Below, in pieces: positions 27,925-36,420 of a stretch of 64,000 nt of DNA (position 1 is its first letter; each line of letters opens with the position of its first letter). The stretch spans positions 186,001 to 250,000 of the forward strand of contig CAZDWJ010000001.1 of assembly GCA_964509195.1 (NCBI GenBank), in the 5' to 3' direction. The notes beneath the pieces are model-generated. The model made no database searches. It had not been told where the DNA came from and worked only from the letters and a program-made list of their open reading frames with translations. This DNA is from UBA4802 sp964509195 (GTDB lineage: Bacteria > Spirochaetota > UBA4802 > UB4802). The translations under genes were made by a program, and so were the position numbers.

Positions 27925-30282
27925 TTAATTGTCACAATGTGTTGCCAAGGAGCAGCAACTATCCACGCTCAATAGTTTCAACTGTATCCTGTACTGATTT
28001 AAGCTGAGCTGGGCTTCTATTTGCTCACCTGCTGTGGCCACTTGTTCACTCATTGCAGCCAATGTATCAAGCATTTCAGCATTTTGTTTCATAACAGTGC
28101 TAATTTCTTCAATTTCTTTTATTAAAGGCAAAAACTCTTTTTGAATTGTTTTTTCTAAAACAGTTAACTTTTCTAAAAACTTTTTATTCATAGTTACAAT
28201 CACATCATTGGCACTGGCAAACCTCTGAGAAATAATATCAGTATCGTGAACAAATATATCTTTCACATGATACAGATCATTCACTTTATCTGCAGTGCGT
28301 TGTGCCAATTTCCCTATCTCTTCAGCAACAACCGCAAAACCTCTCCCTGACTGGCCTGCGCGTGCAGCCTCAATAGCAGCGTTAAGACTTAACAGATTTG
28401 TCTGATCAGCTAGCTCGCCAATACCAGCAAGCGTTTCCATCACATTATCCATAAGTTTTGAAAGCGCCTTCATTGACTCATTATTGTCATCAACAATTTT
28501 CATTAACTCTTCCTGAACTTCCCTCACATTTTCTTTTATAATATCAGCAACCTGTTGTACACTTTGAGTGAGCGTGTTATGCAATACATGTTCAAGTTTT
28601 TGGAAGTAACTTTCTAACACCTTTTGTGCATCGTTGCTTTTTGCAACCTCCTGCGCTACATAATTCATTTGACCAATTATTTGTGTAGTTGCAGGAGTAA
28701 TATTATCAAACGCTTCGTGTAATATGTCTTTAACTATCGCCATCTTTTGAGATTCTTTCACAACTGATTGATATAGTTCTATTTGTTTTTGGTAAAGCTG
28801 GTTTTGAACCTTATGCGTGTTGACAAGTTTCTTTTCAAAAATTCGCTGAACCCTTCTACTTTCAAGATTTTTGCTATCTCTATACACTCCCATATAATAA
28901 AAAAGCACCATAATACTAGTGACAATCAGTGTGTTGAATCCCAGAAAAACAGATACCGCCAAACAAGCTGCACATCCCAGCACTATTCCTGAGTATCTTC
29001 CGTATCGATATTTTTTTCGGTATTTTGCAATTATTTCAGATTTTTTTTGTCCTAAGATATATGCTCCCCTGGCATACGATAGCCTATGAACTTCACCTTT
29101 TGAAAATTCTTCTATCTCATCCATGCAATCTTCAGCTACCATTGATTTGAGCTTTTTCCACGGCCATAGTTTTTCCCAGCTAAACTCAATCTCTACTCCC
29201 CCGGTATTAATGATTATGTCTAAGTCAGTATCTTTTTTTTGCACAACTGGAATACATTCATACCAGTAACTTTCTGGAATTTTCCGTAACACAAAACGTG
29301 CAGGACTATCATACCGCACAACATTTCCTTCTGAGTCCTTAACCGCAGTTTTATCTACATCATCTGCATCATAAAACTCTCCATTATCTTTCATTCTATA
29401 ACACTTACCGTCAAAAAATCGTGGCCATTGATCAAGGTGCAGATTGAATTTTTTTACCCGCACATAGCGGTGAAACACTATGCCTTTTAGTATATAAAGC
29501 CCAGAAATTGTTGCCATTGCTGTCATCTCGGTTATCCAGCTAGTCAATCCATATCCCAGATAATTTGTGTATTGTACATTGCTATACGTTTTACCATCAA
29601 TAATGACTCTTTCAGGACGTTGTAGTTCATAGTGGCATCGTAGCCGAGGCATTGCTTTGTATACAATTTCAACACTGCCCACAACTTTCCGGAAAAAATT
29701 TGAATCTTTTGATACACGTACTAAAAAATCATTGGTATTGCTGTATTTTTTTGCTTCACCCTGCATAAAACGAACAATTAGCGATAAAGGTATTCGTAGT
29801 CCACTATTAGGCTTTATATCAGGATCATTCATATACAAAACGGAATTAATAGAAACATTGTTTAAAAGATCTAGAAGCATTTCAAAGGAATACCCTTTAT
29901 TCTGATAAAATTCTAAAATATAATACATTACCATTAACTCAAGTTCTTGCGATATTCTTTTGTTAGGTTTAGCAGATAGTATTTTATGTAACAGATCATT
30001 GGTAATCCCTATTTGTTTAAATAATTCATTATACTCAACTTCAACTTCATTATTGCGAATATATTGAAGATAGCTTGCAATAAAACCACACGAAACACCT
30101 ATCAGGTTTTGTTTCATCTCTAAATCGTATTCAATGGCTTTTGGCAAAGAAGCAAATTTATCGTTAAATCCATATTTAGCTAACAATATCCTTTGATAAT
30201 CTCTAGCAATTTTTTCATATTCTTCTTCTTCTTTAGAGTATTTATGTGATGTTGTTTCGGTAGCAATGATGTTTTGTTGCAT
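27925..30282 (-). CDS. Atypical chemoreceptor with unrecognised 440-residue N-terminal region
   Basis: 785 residues. Residues 1-440 belong to no domain I recognise: they are soluble, mixed helix/strand, with an aromatic C-terminal part (SWEKLWPWKKLKSM). A short two-helix membrane segment (about 460-490, IVLGCAACLAVSVFLG and TSIMVLFYYMG) follows. A coiled coil then leads to the receptor tip NLLSLNAAIEAARAGQSGRG and FAVVAEEIGKLAQRTA (about 640-675). The N-terminal region is on the same side as the signalling tip if only two helices cross, so it may sense a cytoplasmic cue. It heads the three-gene cluster. Confidence 0.82.
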   Translation of the reverse strand: MQQNIIATETTSHKYSKEEEEYEKIARDYQRILLAKYGFNDKFASLPKAIEYDLEMKQNLIGVSCGFIASYLQYIRNNEVEVEYNELFKQIGITNDLLHKILSAKPNKRISQELELMVMYYILEFYQNKGYSFEMLLDLLNNVSINSVLYMNDPDIKPNSGLRIPLSLIVRFMQGEAKKYSNTNDFLVRVSKDSNFFRKVVGSVEIVYKAMPRLRCHYELQRPERVIIDGKTYSNVQYTNYLGYGLTSWITEMTAMATISGLYILKGIVFHRYVRVKKFNLHLDQWPRFFDGKCYRMKDNGEFYDADDVDKTAVKDSEGNVVRYDSPARFVLRKIPESYWYECIPVVQKKDTDLDIIINTGGVEIEFSWEKLWPWKKLKSMVAEDCMDEIEEFSKGEVHRLSYARGAYILGQKKSEIIAKYRKKYRYGRYSGIVLGCAACLAVSVFLGFNTLIVTSIMVLFYYMGVYRDSKNLESRRVQRIFEKKLVNTHKVQNQLYQKQIELYQSVVKESQKMAIVKDILHEAFDNITPATTQIIGQMNYVAQEVAKSNDAQKVLESYFQKLEHVLHNTLTQSVQQVADIIKENVREVQEELMKIVDDNNESMKALSKLMDNVMETLAGIGELADQTNLLSLNAAIEAARAGQSGRGFAVVAEEIGKLAQRTADKVNDLYHVKDIFVHDTDIISQRFASANDVIVTMNKKFLEKLTVLEKTIQKEFLPLIKEIEEISTVMKQNAEMLDTLAAMSEQVATAGEQIEAQLSLNQYRIQLKLLSVDSCCSLATHCDN

Positions 30283-30680
30283 ATATATAACCTGTTGTTA
30301 TTTTTATAAACATCTATTTTTTAAACAAAACATTAATGGACGAACTATAACGTGATACTATTATCGATAGTTAATGTATTTTCTATAATTTCATAACAAT
30401 TATTTTTTCAAGTATAATTTATTTGTTTTTTCAACGTATTTATGTTATGAATAAATTTAAAATCTTTAAGATATTTTTTTCTTTTGATACTTTTTTACTT
30501 TCCTTACACTCAATTTTTTTTTGGGACATAATTTCAGTATAACTGATTTCTTTATATTTTTAATATGTCATCTTTTTTACTTGACCATCCCTTTTTGATG
30601 CTATACATTCATTGTGTTAACTAATGGTTAATCATCTTACTACAGTAGGCACATCAAATTTATCCTAAAAGGAGGAACGT
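30283..30680. other. AT-rich divergent spacer
   Basis: 398 bases between the divergent chemoreceptor cluster and Yip1 gene; no gene seen. It contains long T runs and a short inverted repeat (ACTATAACGT..TATCGATAGT near 30345-30375). AAGGAGG precedes the Yip1 start. Confidence 0.4.
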
Positions 30681-31376
30681 ATGGCAGATTTTGATATTTC
30701 CGCATTTATTGAGGATTCAAAAGCAACACTGGTAAATCCAAAAGATTATTTTTCCAAAATGGCCAAAGAAGGTGGACTTGCACAGCCAATCATTAAGGCT
30801 GTTGTATATGGGCTCATTTCAGGAGTTATTTATTTTATTTTTACATTACTCAATCTTTCTGCATTTGGCATGTTTGGCAAAAGTGCTGCAATGGCATTAA
30901 TTGGAACACCTATTTTTGCAGTTATAGGGCTTTTCATTGGTGGTGTTATTGTACTTATTATCTCTGCTATATGTGGCGGCAATACCGCATTTGAGGCAAC
31001 TGTACGCGTGGTGGCTTCGTTAATGGTTCTTGGCCCTGTGCAGGCATTGTTTTCCTTTTTAACTAGCATCAGTTTTTATTTAGGGCTTGTTGTATCAGCA
31101 CTTATTGCATTGTACGGTTTATATCTCACATTTATTGCCCTTGTGAATGCATTGAATGCTAAAGAAAATGTTGCAAAGATAGTCGTTGGTATTTTAGCTA
31201 TACTGTATGTTCTTTCACTCTACGGTTCATTCAAAGCATACAGATTTGCAGGGCATATGGGTGAGCAGATGCTTGAACAAACTGAAAAACTTACATCAGA
31301 ACAGCAGAAAGCACTGGAACAGCTACAGCAATTGCAGAAAGCATTAGAAAATCTGGAACAGCAGAAAGAGGAATAA
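30681..31376 (+). CDS. Yip1-domain membrane protein
   Basis: 231 residues. The N-terminal SKATLVNPKDYFSKMAKEGG is the entry segment of bacterial Yip1 proteins. Then come five hydrophobic helices (for example VVYGLISGVIYFIFTLL and FLIGGVIVLIISAIC-like blocks) and a C-terminal glutamine/glutamate-rich coiled coil (residues 200-231, EQLQQLQKALENLEQ). Yip1 proteins are membrane proteins of unclear bacterial function. AAAGGAGG lies 6 bases before the ATG. It is monocistronic; an inverted repeat follows at 31382-31446. Confidence 0.82.
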   Translation: MADFDISAFIEDSKATLVNPKDYFSKMAKEGGLAQPIIKAVVYGLISGVIYFIFTLLNLSAFGMFGKSAAMALIGTPIFAVIGLFIGGVIVLIISAICGGNTAFEATVRVVASLMVLGPVQALFSFLTSISFYLGLVVSALIALYGLYLTFIALVNALNAKENVAKIVVGILAILYVLSLYGSFKAYRFAGHMGEQMLEQTEKLTSEQQKALEQLQQLQKALENLEQQKEE

Positions 31377-31381
31377 TTTAT

Positions 31382-31446
31382 TTTTATCCTCTCTCTCGTA
31401 GTAACCAAACACAATTGTGAATTTGAGAACGGGAGAGAGGATAAAA
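31382..31446. repeat. 14-bp inverted repeat with long loop after Yip1 gene
   Basis: TTTTATCCTCTCTC at 31382-31395 and its exact complement GAGAGAGGATAAAA at 31433-31446, 37 bases apart. The loop is too long for a classical terminator. It could be a terminator-like fold or a small mobile-element end pair. Confidence 0.55.
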
Positions 31447-31520
31447 TTATTGTAACCCGTATTTAACATTTAAATATTTATCTTCACAAACAGCAACAAC
31501 AATATTCACAACATGACATT

Positions 31521-31632
31521 ATGGCACCATCTAATAGCTGTTTTCATACTTAATATAAATAATGAAAGAAAACAGTTTAAAAATATTTGTTTACAAGGGA
31601 ATATCATTAAAAATTAGTTTTAAGAAGATTTC
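31521..31632 (+). repeat. Dispersed intergenic repeat, copy B
   Basis: Begins ATGGCACCATCTAATAGCTG. The internal stem CTGTTTTC / GAAAACAG folds around an AT-rich loop, and the core ACAAGGGAATATCATTAAAA is at 31593-31612. It aligns almost end to end with copy C at 55708-55822 and more loosely with copy A. Confidence 0.7.
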
Positions 31633-31729
31633 TAATTATTTAGAACTAGACATCTTGAAGTAATTGAGATAATAGATAAAATACTCAATTTATTTATATA
31701 TTATAAATTATGAATCAATAGGGATAATC

Positions 31730-31939
31730 ATGAAAAATGAAATCATTTTTTATATAGAAGAATCACCAGAAGATGGCTATAAAGCAAGAGCGCTTGGCTA
31801 CTCCATATTCACTGTTGGTGATACTATCGATGAATTAAAAAATAACATTCGCGATGCTGTACATTGTCACTTTAATGAAAATGAAGCACCTCAAATTATT
31901 AAGCTCCATTTTGTAAAAGAGGAGGCTATATCTCTTTGA
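31730..31939 (+). CDS. hicB: HicB-like antitoxin
   Basis: 69 residues. FYIEESPEDGYKARALGYSIFT followed by GDTIDELKNNIRDAVHCHF (shown shortened) is the partial RNase-H fold of short HicB antitoxins. It lacks a long C-terminal DNA-binding part. Its stop overlaps the start of a hicA-like frame that carries two internal stops, so the antitoxin appears to be an orphan. In intact systems HicB blocks the HicA mRNA interferase. Confidence 0.8.
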   Translation: MKNEIIFYIEESPEDGYKARALGYSIFTVGDTIDELKNNIRDAVHCHFNENEAPQIIKLHFVKEEAISL

Positions 31940-32178
31940 AATTACCCGGAGATATAAACGGCTTTGAATTTGCAAAGCGCCTCGAAAAAATTGGTTACAT
32001 CATAACAAGACAAACAGGAAGTCACATTCGCTTGACAACTTAAAGATGTGGTGAACATCACATCACTATTCCAGCTCACATATCACTAAAAGTTAGGACA
32101 TTAAGTTGAATACTTAATGATATTGCCGAACATTTAAAAATTACAAAAGATGAGCTTATAAAGATCCTATGGGGGTAA
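31936..32178 (+). pseudogene. hicA: HicA-like toxin with two in-frame stops
   Basis: Frame from TTG 31936, behind GAGGAGG: LKLPGDINGFEFAKRLEKIG, then the HicA signature TRQTGSHIRLTT with the catalytic His. TAA follows, then RCGEHHITIPAHISLKVRTLS, TGA, and ILNDIAEHLKITKDEL. Both stops fall inside an otherwise continuous HicA domain, so the toxin should be truncated after about 35 residues. The TAA fits a mutated AAA; the TGA fits a mutated GGA, CGA, AGA or TGG. Confidence 0.85.
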
Positions 32179-32207
32179 CATTATCAGAGTAGGAAAATTT
32201 TGTATAC

Positions 32208-32246
32208 TGGGGCTGTCTCAAAAGTGGCCGTTCCAAGACAGCCCCA
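32208..32246. repeat. GC-rich palindrome, IS-end-like
   Basis: Perfect 11-bp stem TGGGGCTGTCT / AGACAGCCCCA with a 17-base loop starting CAAAAGTGG. The arm GGGGCTGTCTCAAAAG looks like terminal repeats of IS4-type elements. It lies between the broken hicA and the carbonic anhydrase 3' end and could also terminate the latter, though no T tract follows on either strand. Confidence 0.5.
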
Positions 32247-32258
32247 AATATAGATTCA

Positions 32259-32873
32259 TTATATCTTCTTCTCTTTATATCCTGCAGCTAGTGACACGTT
32301 CACACGCACCACACCATCATTCAAGCTTTTTAAAGGATAATTATCGTCTATTACGGGGAGGTTATCGGCATCGGTTTGTGTCTTAATCACTGAGCCTGCT
32401 GGTACGTACCTTCCATCAGGTATGGTCACTCCCATCACTAGCGATCGTGGTTCCAGCACACAGCCTTTTCCCACCTTTGCCCTGAATACCAAACTTTGCA
32501 TTCCAATAAAGGAGCTATCGCCCACATATGCCGGTCCATGAATCTGCACCTGATGGGCAAGTGACACACGACTGCCAATATATACTGCATATTTTTTACC
32601 ATTAACCTCAACCAGATTTTTTTCTACCGGATTGCCGTTGTGTTCAGTTTCAAGTGCATGAATGATCACGCCATCCTGAACATTGGAGTCATCGCCAACA
32701 TGAATAGGTTGGCCTTCGTCGCCCCGCACTGCTGCAAAAGGGGCAACCATAACCCGCTTACCTATTGTAACATTCCCAATAACTGCAGCTAACGGATGCA
32801 CATACGCTGATGCATCAATTGCAGGCGTGTATTCCTTACTAACAAAATCAGTCCTCACATTTTCATGAATCAT
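32259..32873 (-). CDS. Gamma-class (Cam-type) carbonic anhydrase
   Basis: 204 residues forming a left-handed beta-helix. It matches the archaeal Cam prototype closely: VRGDEGQPIHVG, the zinc histidines in IIHALE and LAHQVQIHG, VLEPRSLVMGVTIPDGRYVPAG, and the C-terminal helix. Acidic-loop features of Cam (the DEG glutamate) are kept, which favours true carbonic anhydrase activity (CO2 hydration) over the CamH/CaiE relatives. There is no signal peptide. GGAGG lies 6 bases before the ATG. It is transcribed alone. Confidence 0.9.
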   Translation of the reverse strand: MIHENVRTDFVSKEYTPAIDASAYVHPLAAVIGNVTIGKRVMVAPFAAVRGDEGQPIHVGDDSNVQDGVIIHALETEHNGNPVEKNLVEVNGKKYAVYIGSRVSLAHQVQIHGPAYVGDSSFIGMQSLVFRAKVGKGCVLEPRSLVMGVTIPDGRYVPAGSVIKTQTDADNLPVIDDNYPLKSLNDGVVRVNVSLAAGYKEKKI

Positions 32874-33063
32874 AATACCTCCATTTACTGTGATGTTGTA
32901 AACTTCATAACTTACAGAAAATCGCTTCTGCTTGTATTTTTATAATCGCGTATGTATTAATAAAATCTGTCAACACAATTTAAAATCATTACATTAATTT
33001 ATGAAAAAAGCGTTGAAGAATATAGATATACTCACAATGGTATACAATATGTAAGGTATTGCA

Positions 33064-35355
33064 ATGTTAAGGCAATTTTTACATAAACACGCTATTAATA
33101 ATGTTACTCTGCTTTCTACCGATTCGCCCTTGCACAAGCGAATTGTAGGCTACCTTACGCGCAACCATATACATTTTTCCATCATTAATGCTGATGACCC
33201 TTTCCCTGACACAGACTCTCTTTTAATACTGCCGTTAAGTATGTATACCATCACACCTGTTTCCGATGTTTTGCAACGTATGCTCAAAGCACCACACACA
33301 CCGCTTCTGCTTTTTGCAACAGATTTCCCTATAACAACACGCTTCAAAAAGCGATTCAGCATCGCCGGTATACTTGGCATCCTGGAACTCACCGAAAGAC
33401 CCCATTTTATAATATTAGAATCTCAAATACTACAATCAAATCCCGCTAACTCACTTAATGCCTTAATGTACACAACTGAAAATTTAATTTCCCGTAATAT
33501 TTACAGGTTACTATCGCAAAACATCTTGTACAATACCTTAGTTAAACTGCATCCCTCTGTGGTATGTATTACCACACTACAGGGAACGATAATTTATTTC
33601 AGGGCACACAGACAATATTTTAGCCGCAATAATAATATTAAAAAGCTTTTGTATGGCAAAAAAATCCAGGAATTGACTATTCACCCAGAAAAGATTGAAC
33701 ACCTATTTTCATTAATTGACCGCAATATTGAGCAACGTGAATCAGAAATTACGTTTAGAATGAATAACAATGACACAACACTTTTAGTCACTGGCGAAAA
33801 AATTACACTGTATGGGGATGTCAAACTATACTTGCTCATTGGCATTAATATCACTACTCAAAGAAAAGCCGAAGACCTTCTCATTACCTCCGAGCTTAGA
33901 TACCGCACTCTTGTTGAAAACCTTCCCGATGGGTTGTCTCTTTCAAAAGGTGAATTGCTTTTGTATGCTAATCCTCAATTTTTCAAAATATTCAAGCTCC
34001 CGCCTGATACGCTGATTACTGATATTACCCTCAAAACGCTCATTCACCCTGACGATTGGCCTGCACTCTGCCAGCTACTACACAAACCAATTGAAAATGC
34101 AGAAACCACAACTATAAAAGCATTTACTGTCAATAACAAACCTTTGACGTTTGAATTGCGTATAGTAAGTTTTGTAAGCGACAGCTCATTGTACCATCAG
34201 ATTTACTGGCATGATATTACTCAAACGCGCCAGCTGTACGATAAGCTTCTGCAGTCTGAACGTTTGTCTGCAATTGGTGAACTTGCATCAGGCATTACAC
34301 ATGAATTCAATAACATACTTACAAGTATCCAGGGGTATGTGCAGTACACTCTTGAAAATCCCGAAGATGTTGAAGCTAACATAAAAGCATTCAGGGTGAT
34401 AGAAAAGATGACTGAGCAGGGCCATGCTATATTAAAAAATCTTTCTATGCTTACCCGGAAAGACATTACCAACAAGGAACGCCATGCCATTGCAGACCTT
34501 CTGAATGACATTTTACGCATTCAAGAAAAAATTCTATTAAAAGACAATATCACGCTTATAAAAAATATTATTGATAATCCAGTATGTTACGTTGATGCAG
34601 GCCTCATACAACAGGTATTGTTAAACATTTTGCTCAATGCAGTGCATGCTATACGACCAAAAGGTCAGGGAACTATTACCATTACTATCGAACAGTCAAA
34701 CGGCAGTGCAATTATAAAAATTCATGATACCGGAATAGGCATCGATCCTAAAATTCAGGATGAAATCTTTAATCCCTTTTTTACCACAAAAACCGGCGCA
34801 CACAATATTGTTGGTACCGGCATGGGGCTTTCTATATCGAAAAATATTGTTGAGCAACACAACGGCAGGATTTACTATCACAGCATCCCGGGTAAAGAAA
34901 CCCAATTCATAATAGAGCTCCCGGTATATAAGACTGCGTATCTTCCAAAGGAAATCGATGTTTCATCACAACAGGCTGATATCAGCACACTTTCTGTTTT
35001 AATTGTTGATGATGACGATGCAATACGTGATCTTTTTAAAACGCTTCTGCAATCGTTAGGCATTAGATCAATTACATTTGCTACCAATGGGTATGAAGGG
35101 TATTCATTATGTAAGGGTACCCATTATGATATCGTGTTTATGGATGTTTCAATGCCAGTGCTTTCCGGTATAGATGCATACAAAATGATAAAAGTGGAAA
35201 ACCCTCTTCAAAAGGTTGTATTTATTACCGGCATTTTTTATGAAGACCAGATTAAAGAGATAGTTGACAAACAGAATGCCTTTGGCTACATTAAAAAACC
35301 ATTTGATATTAAAGAGATTAAATCTTTATTATATTCAATTGCATCAAACAAGTAA
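33064..35355 (+). CDS. Hybrid sensor histidine kinase / response regulator
   Basis: 763 residues, no membrane helix, so cytoplasmic. An undefined N-terminal region (1-160) is followed by PAS-like segments (about 165-275, and 285-395 starting RYRTLVENLPDGL). Next is the HisKA H-box GITHEFNNILTS with His413, then HATPase_c with NAVHAI, DTGIGI and GTGMGLSISKNIVEQ, and a C-terminal receiver (about 645-763) with DDDD, phosphoacceptor Asp694 and IKKPF. It is a phosphorelay protein whose output regulator is not adjacent. Residues 1-120 have an alpha/beta pattern that may be a degenerate receiver. Confidence 0.92.
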   Translation: MLRQFLHKHAINNVTLLSTDSPLHKRIVGYLTRNHIHFSIINADDPFPDTDSLLILPLSMYTITPVSDVLQRMLKAPHTPLLLFATDFPITTRFKKRFSIAGILGILELTERPHFIILESQILQSNPANSLNALMYTTENLISRNIYRLLSQNILYNTLVKLHPSVVCITTLQGTIIYFRAHRQYFSRNNNIKKLLYGKKIQELTIHPEKIEHLFSLIDRNIEQRESEITFRMNNNDTTLLVTGEKITLYGDVKLYLLIGINITTQRKAEDLLITSELRYRTLVENLPDGLSLSKGELLLYANPQFFKIFKLPPDTLITDITLKTLIHPDDWPALCQLLHKPIENAETTTIKAFTVNNKPLTFELRIVSFVSDSSLYHQIYWHDITQTRQLYDKLLQSERLSAIGELASGITHEFNNILTSIQGYVQYTLENPEDVEANIKAFRVIEKMTEQGHAILKNLSMLTRKDITNKERHAIADLLNDILRIQEKILLKDNITLIKNIIDNPVCYVDAGLIQQVLLNILLNAVHAIRPKGQGTITITIEQSNGSAIIKIHDTGIGIDPKIQDEIFNPFFTTKTGAHNIVGTGMGLSISKNIVEQHNGRIYYHSIPGKETQFIIELPVYKTAYLPKEIDVSSQQADISTLSVLIVDDDDAIRDLFKTLLQSLGIRSITFATNGYEGYSLCKGTHYDIVFMDVSMPVLSGIDAYKMIKVENPLQKVVFITGIFYEDQIKEIVDKQNAFGYIKKPFDIKEIKSLLYSIASNK

Positions 35356-35367
35356 TTGATTTTTATA

Positions 35368-35522
35368 GGGGAGTGTCGTAAAAAGTGATCGTTGAGTAAA
35401 TATCCCAAACTTTGTGTGATAAGATGCGCTTATGTTGATACAATTTTGTTAAAATTTTTAGCAAAATCAGAAAGGTAAGCGCTGCGAAATTCGTCTCGAA
35501 ACGACTTTTGGGACATATCCCG
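35368..35522. repeat. MITE-like element with imperfect inverted ends
   Basis: Left end GGGGAGTGTCGTAAAAAGTG (35368-35387). The right end, read on the opposite strand, is GGGATATGTCCCAAAAGTCG (35503-35522). They share GGGA..TGTC..AAAAGT. About 155 bases, non-coding, between the histidine kinase and mtnP. The ends also resemble the arm of the 32208 palindrome (GGGGCTGTCTCAAAAGTGG). Confidence 0.5.
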
Positions 35523-35553
35523 GCGATAATTCATTTTTAACAGGAGAAATTCA

Positions 35554-36420
35554 ATGAAACAAAAAATCGATGTTGGTATTATTGGCGGATCTGGCCTTTA
35601 CCAGATTGAAGGAGTTAAAATTGTAGATGAATTGAAAGTAAAAACACCGTGGGGTATGCCTTCCGATGCTATTACGATTGCAGAAGTCGGAGAAGTCAAA
35701 GCAGGATTTTTACCTCGCCATGGCAGAGGCCATTTTATCCTACCCACTGAGATTAACTACAGAGCAAACATTGCATCGTTAAAAATGTTAGGAGCTGGTC
35801 AGATTGTTGCATTCTCCGCAGTAGGTAGCTTAAAAGAGCGCATTAAACCACTTGATTTTGTTATTCCCAATCAGATCATTGACCGCACAAAAGAACGCAT
35901 TTCCACATTCTTTGGCGATGGCATTGCAGCACACATTGCCTTTGCTGACCCATTTTGTAGCAGGCTACACGAATTAATTCTGATCGCTGCTCAAAAATTA
36001 AACATACCTATGCATACTAATGAAACGCTTATCTGTATGGAAGGACCCGCATTTTCAACTCGAGCCGAAAGCCATCTTTACCGCTCGTGGAATGCGGGAG
36101 TCATCAACATGAGTACACTCCCAGAAGCAAAACTGGCTCGCGAAGCTGAGATGTGTTATGCCGTTATCTGCATGAGCACTGATTACGACTGCTGGAAAGA
36201 AGATGAGGAGCATGTAACGGTTGACATGGTAGTAAATAATCTTAATAAAAATGCTTCCAATGCCAAAGCACTCATAAAAGAATTAATTCCTCTTCTTACT
36301 CATGAAAGAACCTGTGGATGCGGGGAAGCTATAAAATACGCTATCATTACCGATCCAAAAAAGCAAAGCACTAAACAAAAGAAAAAACTCAAAGCAATAT
36401 TACCTAGCTATTTTTCTTAG
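35554..36420 (+). CDS. mtnP: S-methyl-5'-thioadenosine phosphorylase
   Basis: 288 residues of the PNP/MTAP family. Blocks are GIIGGSGLYQ (phosphate-binding Ser), PRHGRGH, INYRANI, AFSAVGSLKE, EGPAFSTRAES and INMSTLPEAKLAREAE, with TDYDCW typical of MtnP rather than inosine-guanosine phosphorylase. It splits methylthioadenosine into adenine and methylthioribose-1-phosphate for methionine salvage. AGGAG precedes the ATG. The C-terminus has a lysine-rich tail (KKQSTKQKKKLK). It converges with the nucleotidyltransferase with a 4-base overlap at 36417-36420. Confidence 0.93.
   Translation: MKQKIDVGIIGGSGLYQIEGVKIVDELKVKTPWGMPSDAITIAEVGEVKAGFLPRHGRGHFILPTEINYRANIASLKMLGAGQIVAFSAVGSLKERIKPLDFVIPNQIIDRTKERISTFFGDGIAAHIAFADPFCSRLHELILIAAQKLNIPMHTNETLICMEGPAFSTRAESHLYRSWNAGVINMSTLPEAKLAREAEMCYAVICMSTDYDCWKEDEEHVTVDMVVNNLNKNASNAKALIKELIPLLTHERTCGCGEAIKYAIITDPKKQSTKQKKKLKAILPSYFS

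Larger units (their letters stand above)
31377..31729. other. Intergenic region with dispersed repeat copy B
   Basis: 353 bases without a gene. It holds the inverted repeat at 31382-31446 and repeat copy B (31521-31632), both listed separately. Confidence 0.55.
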
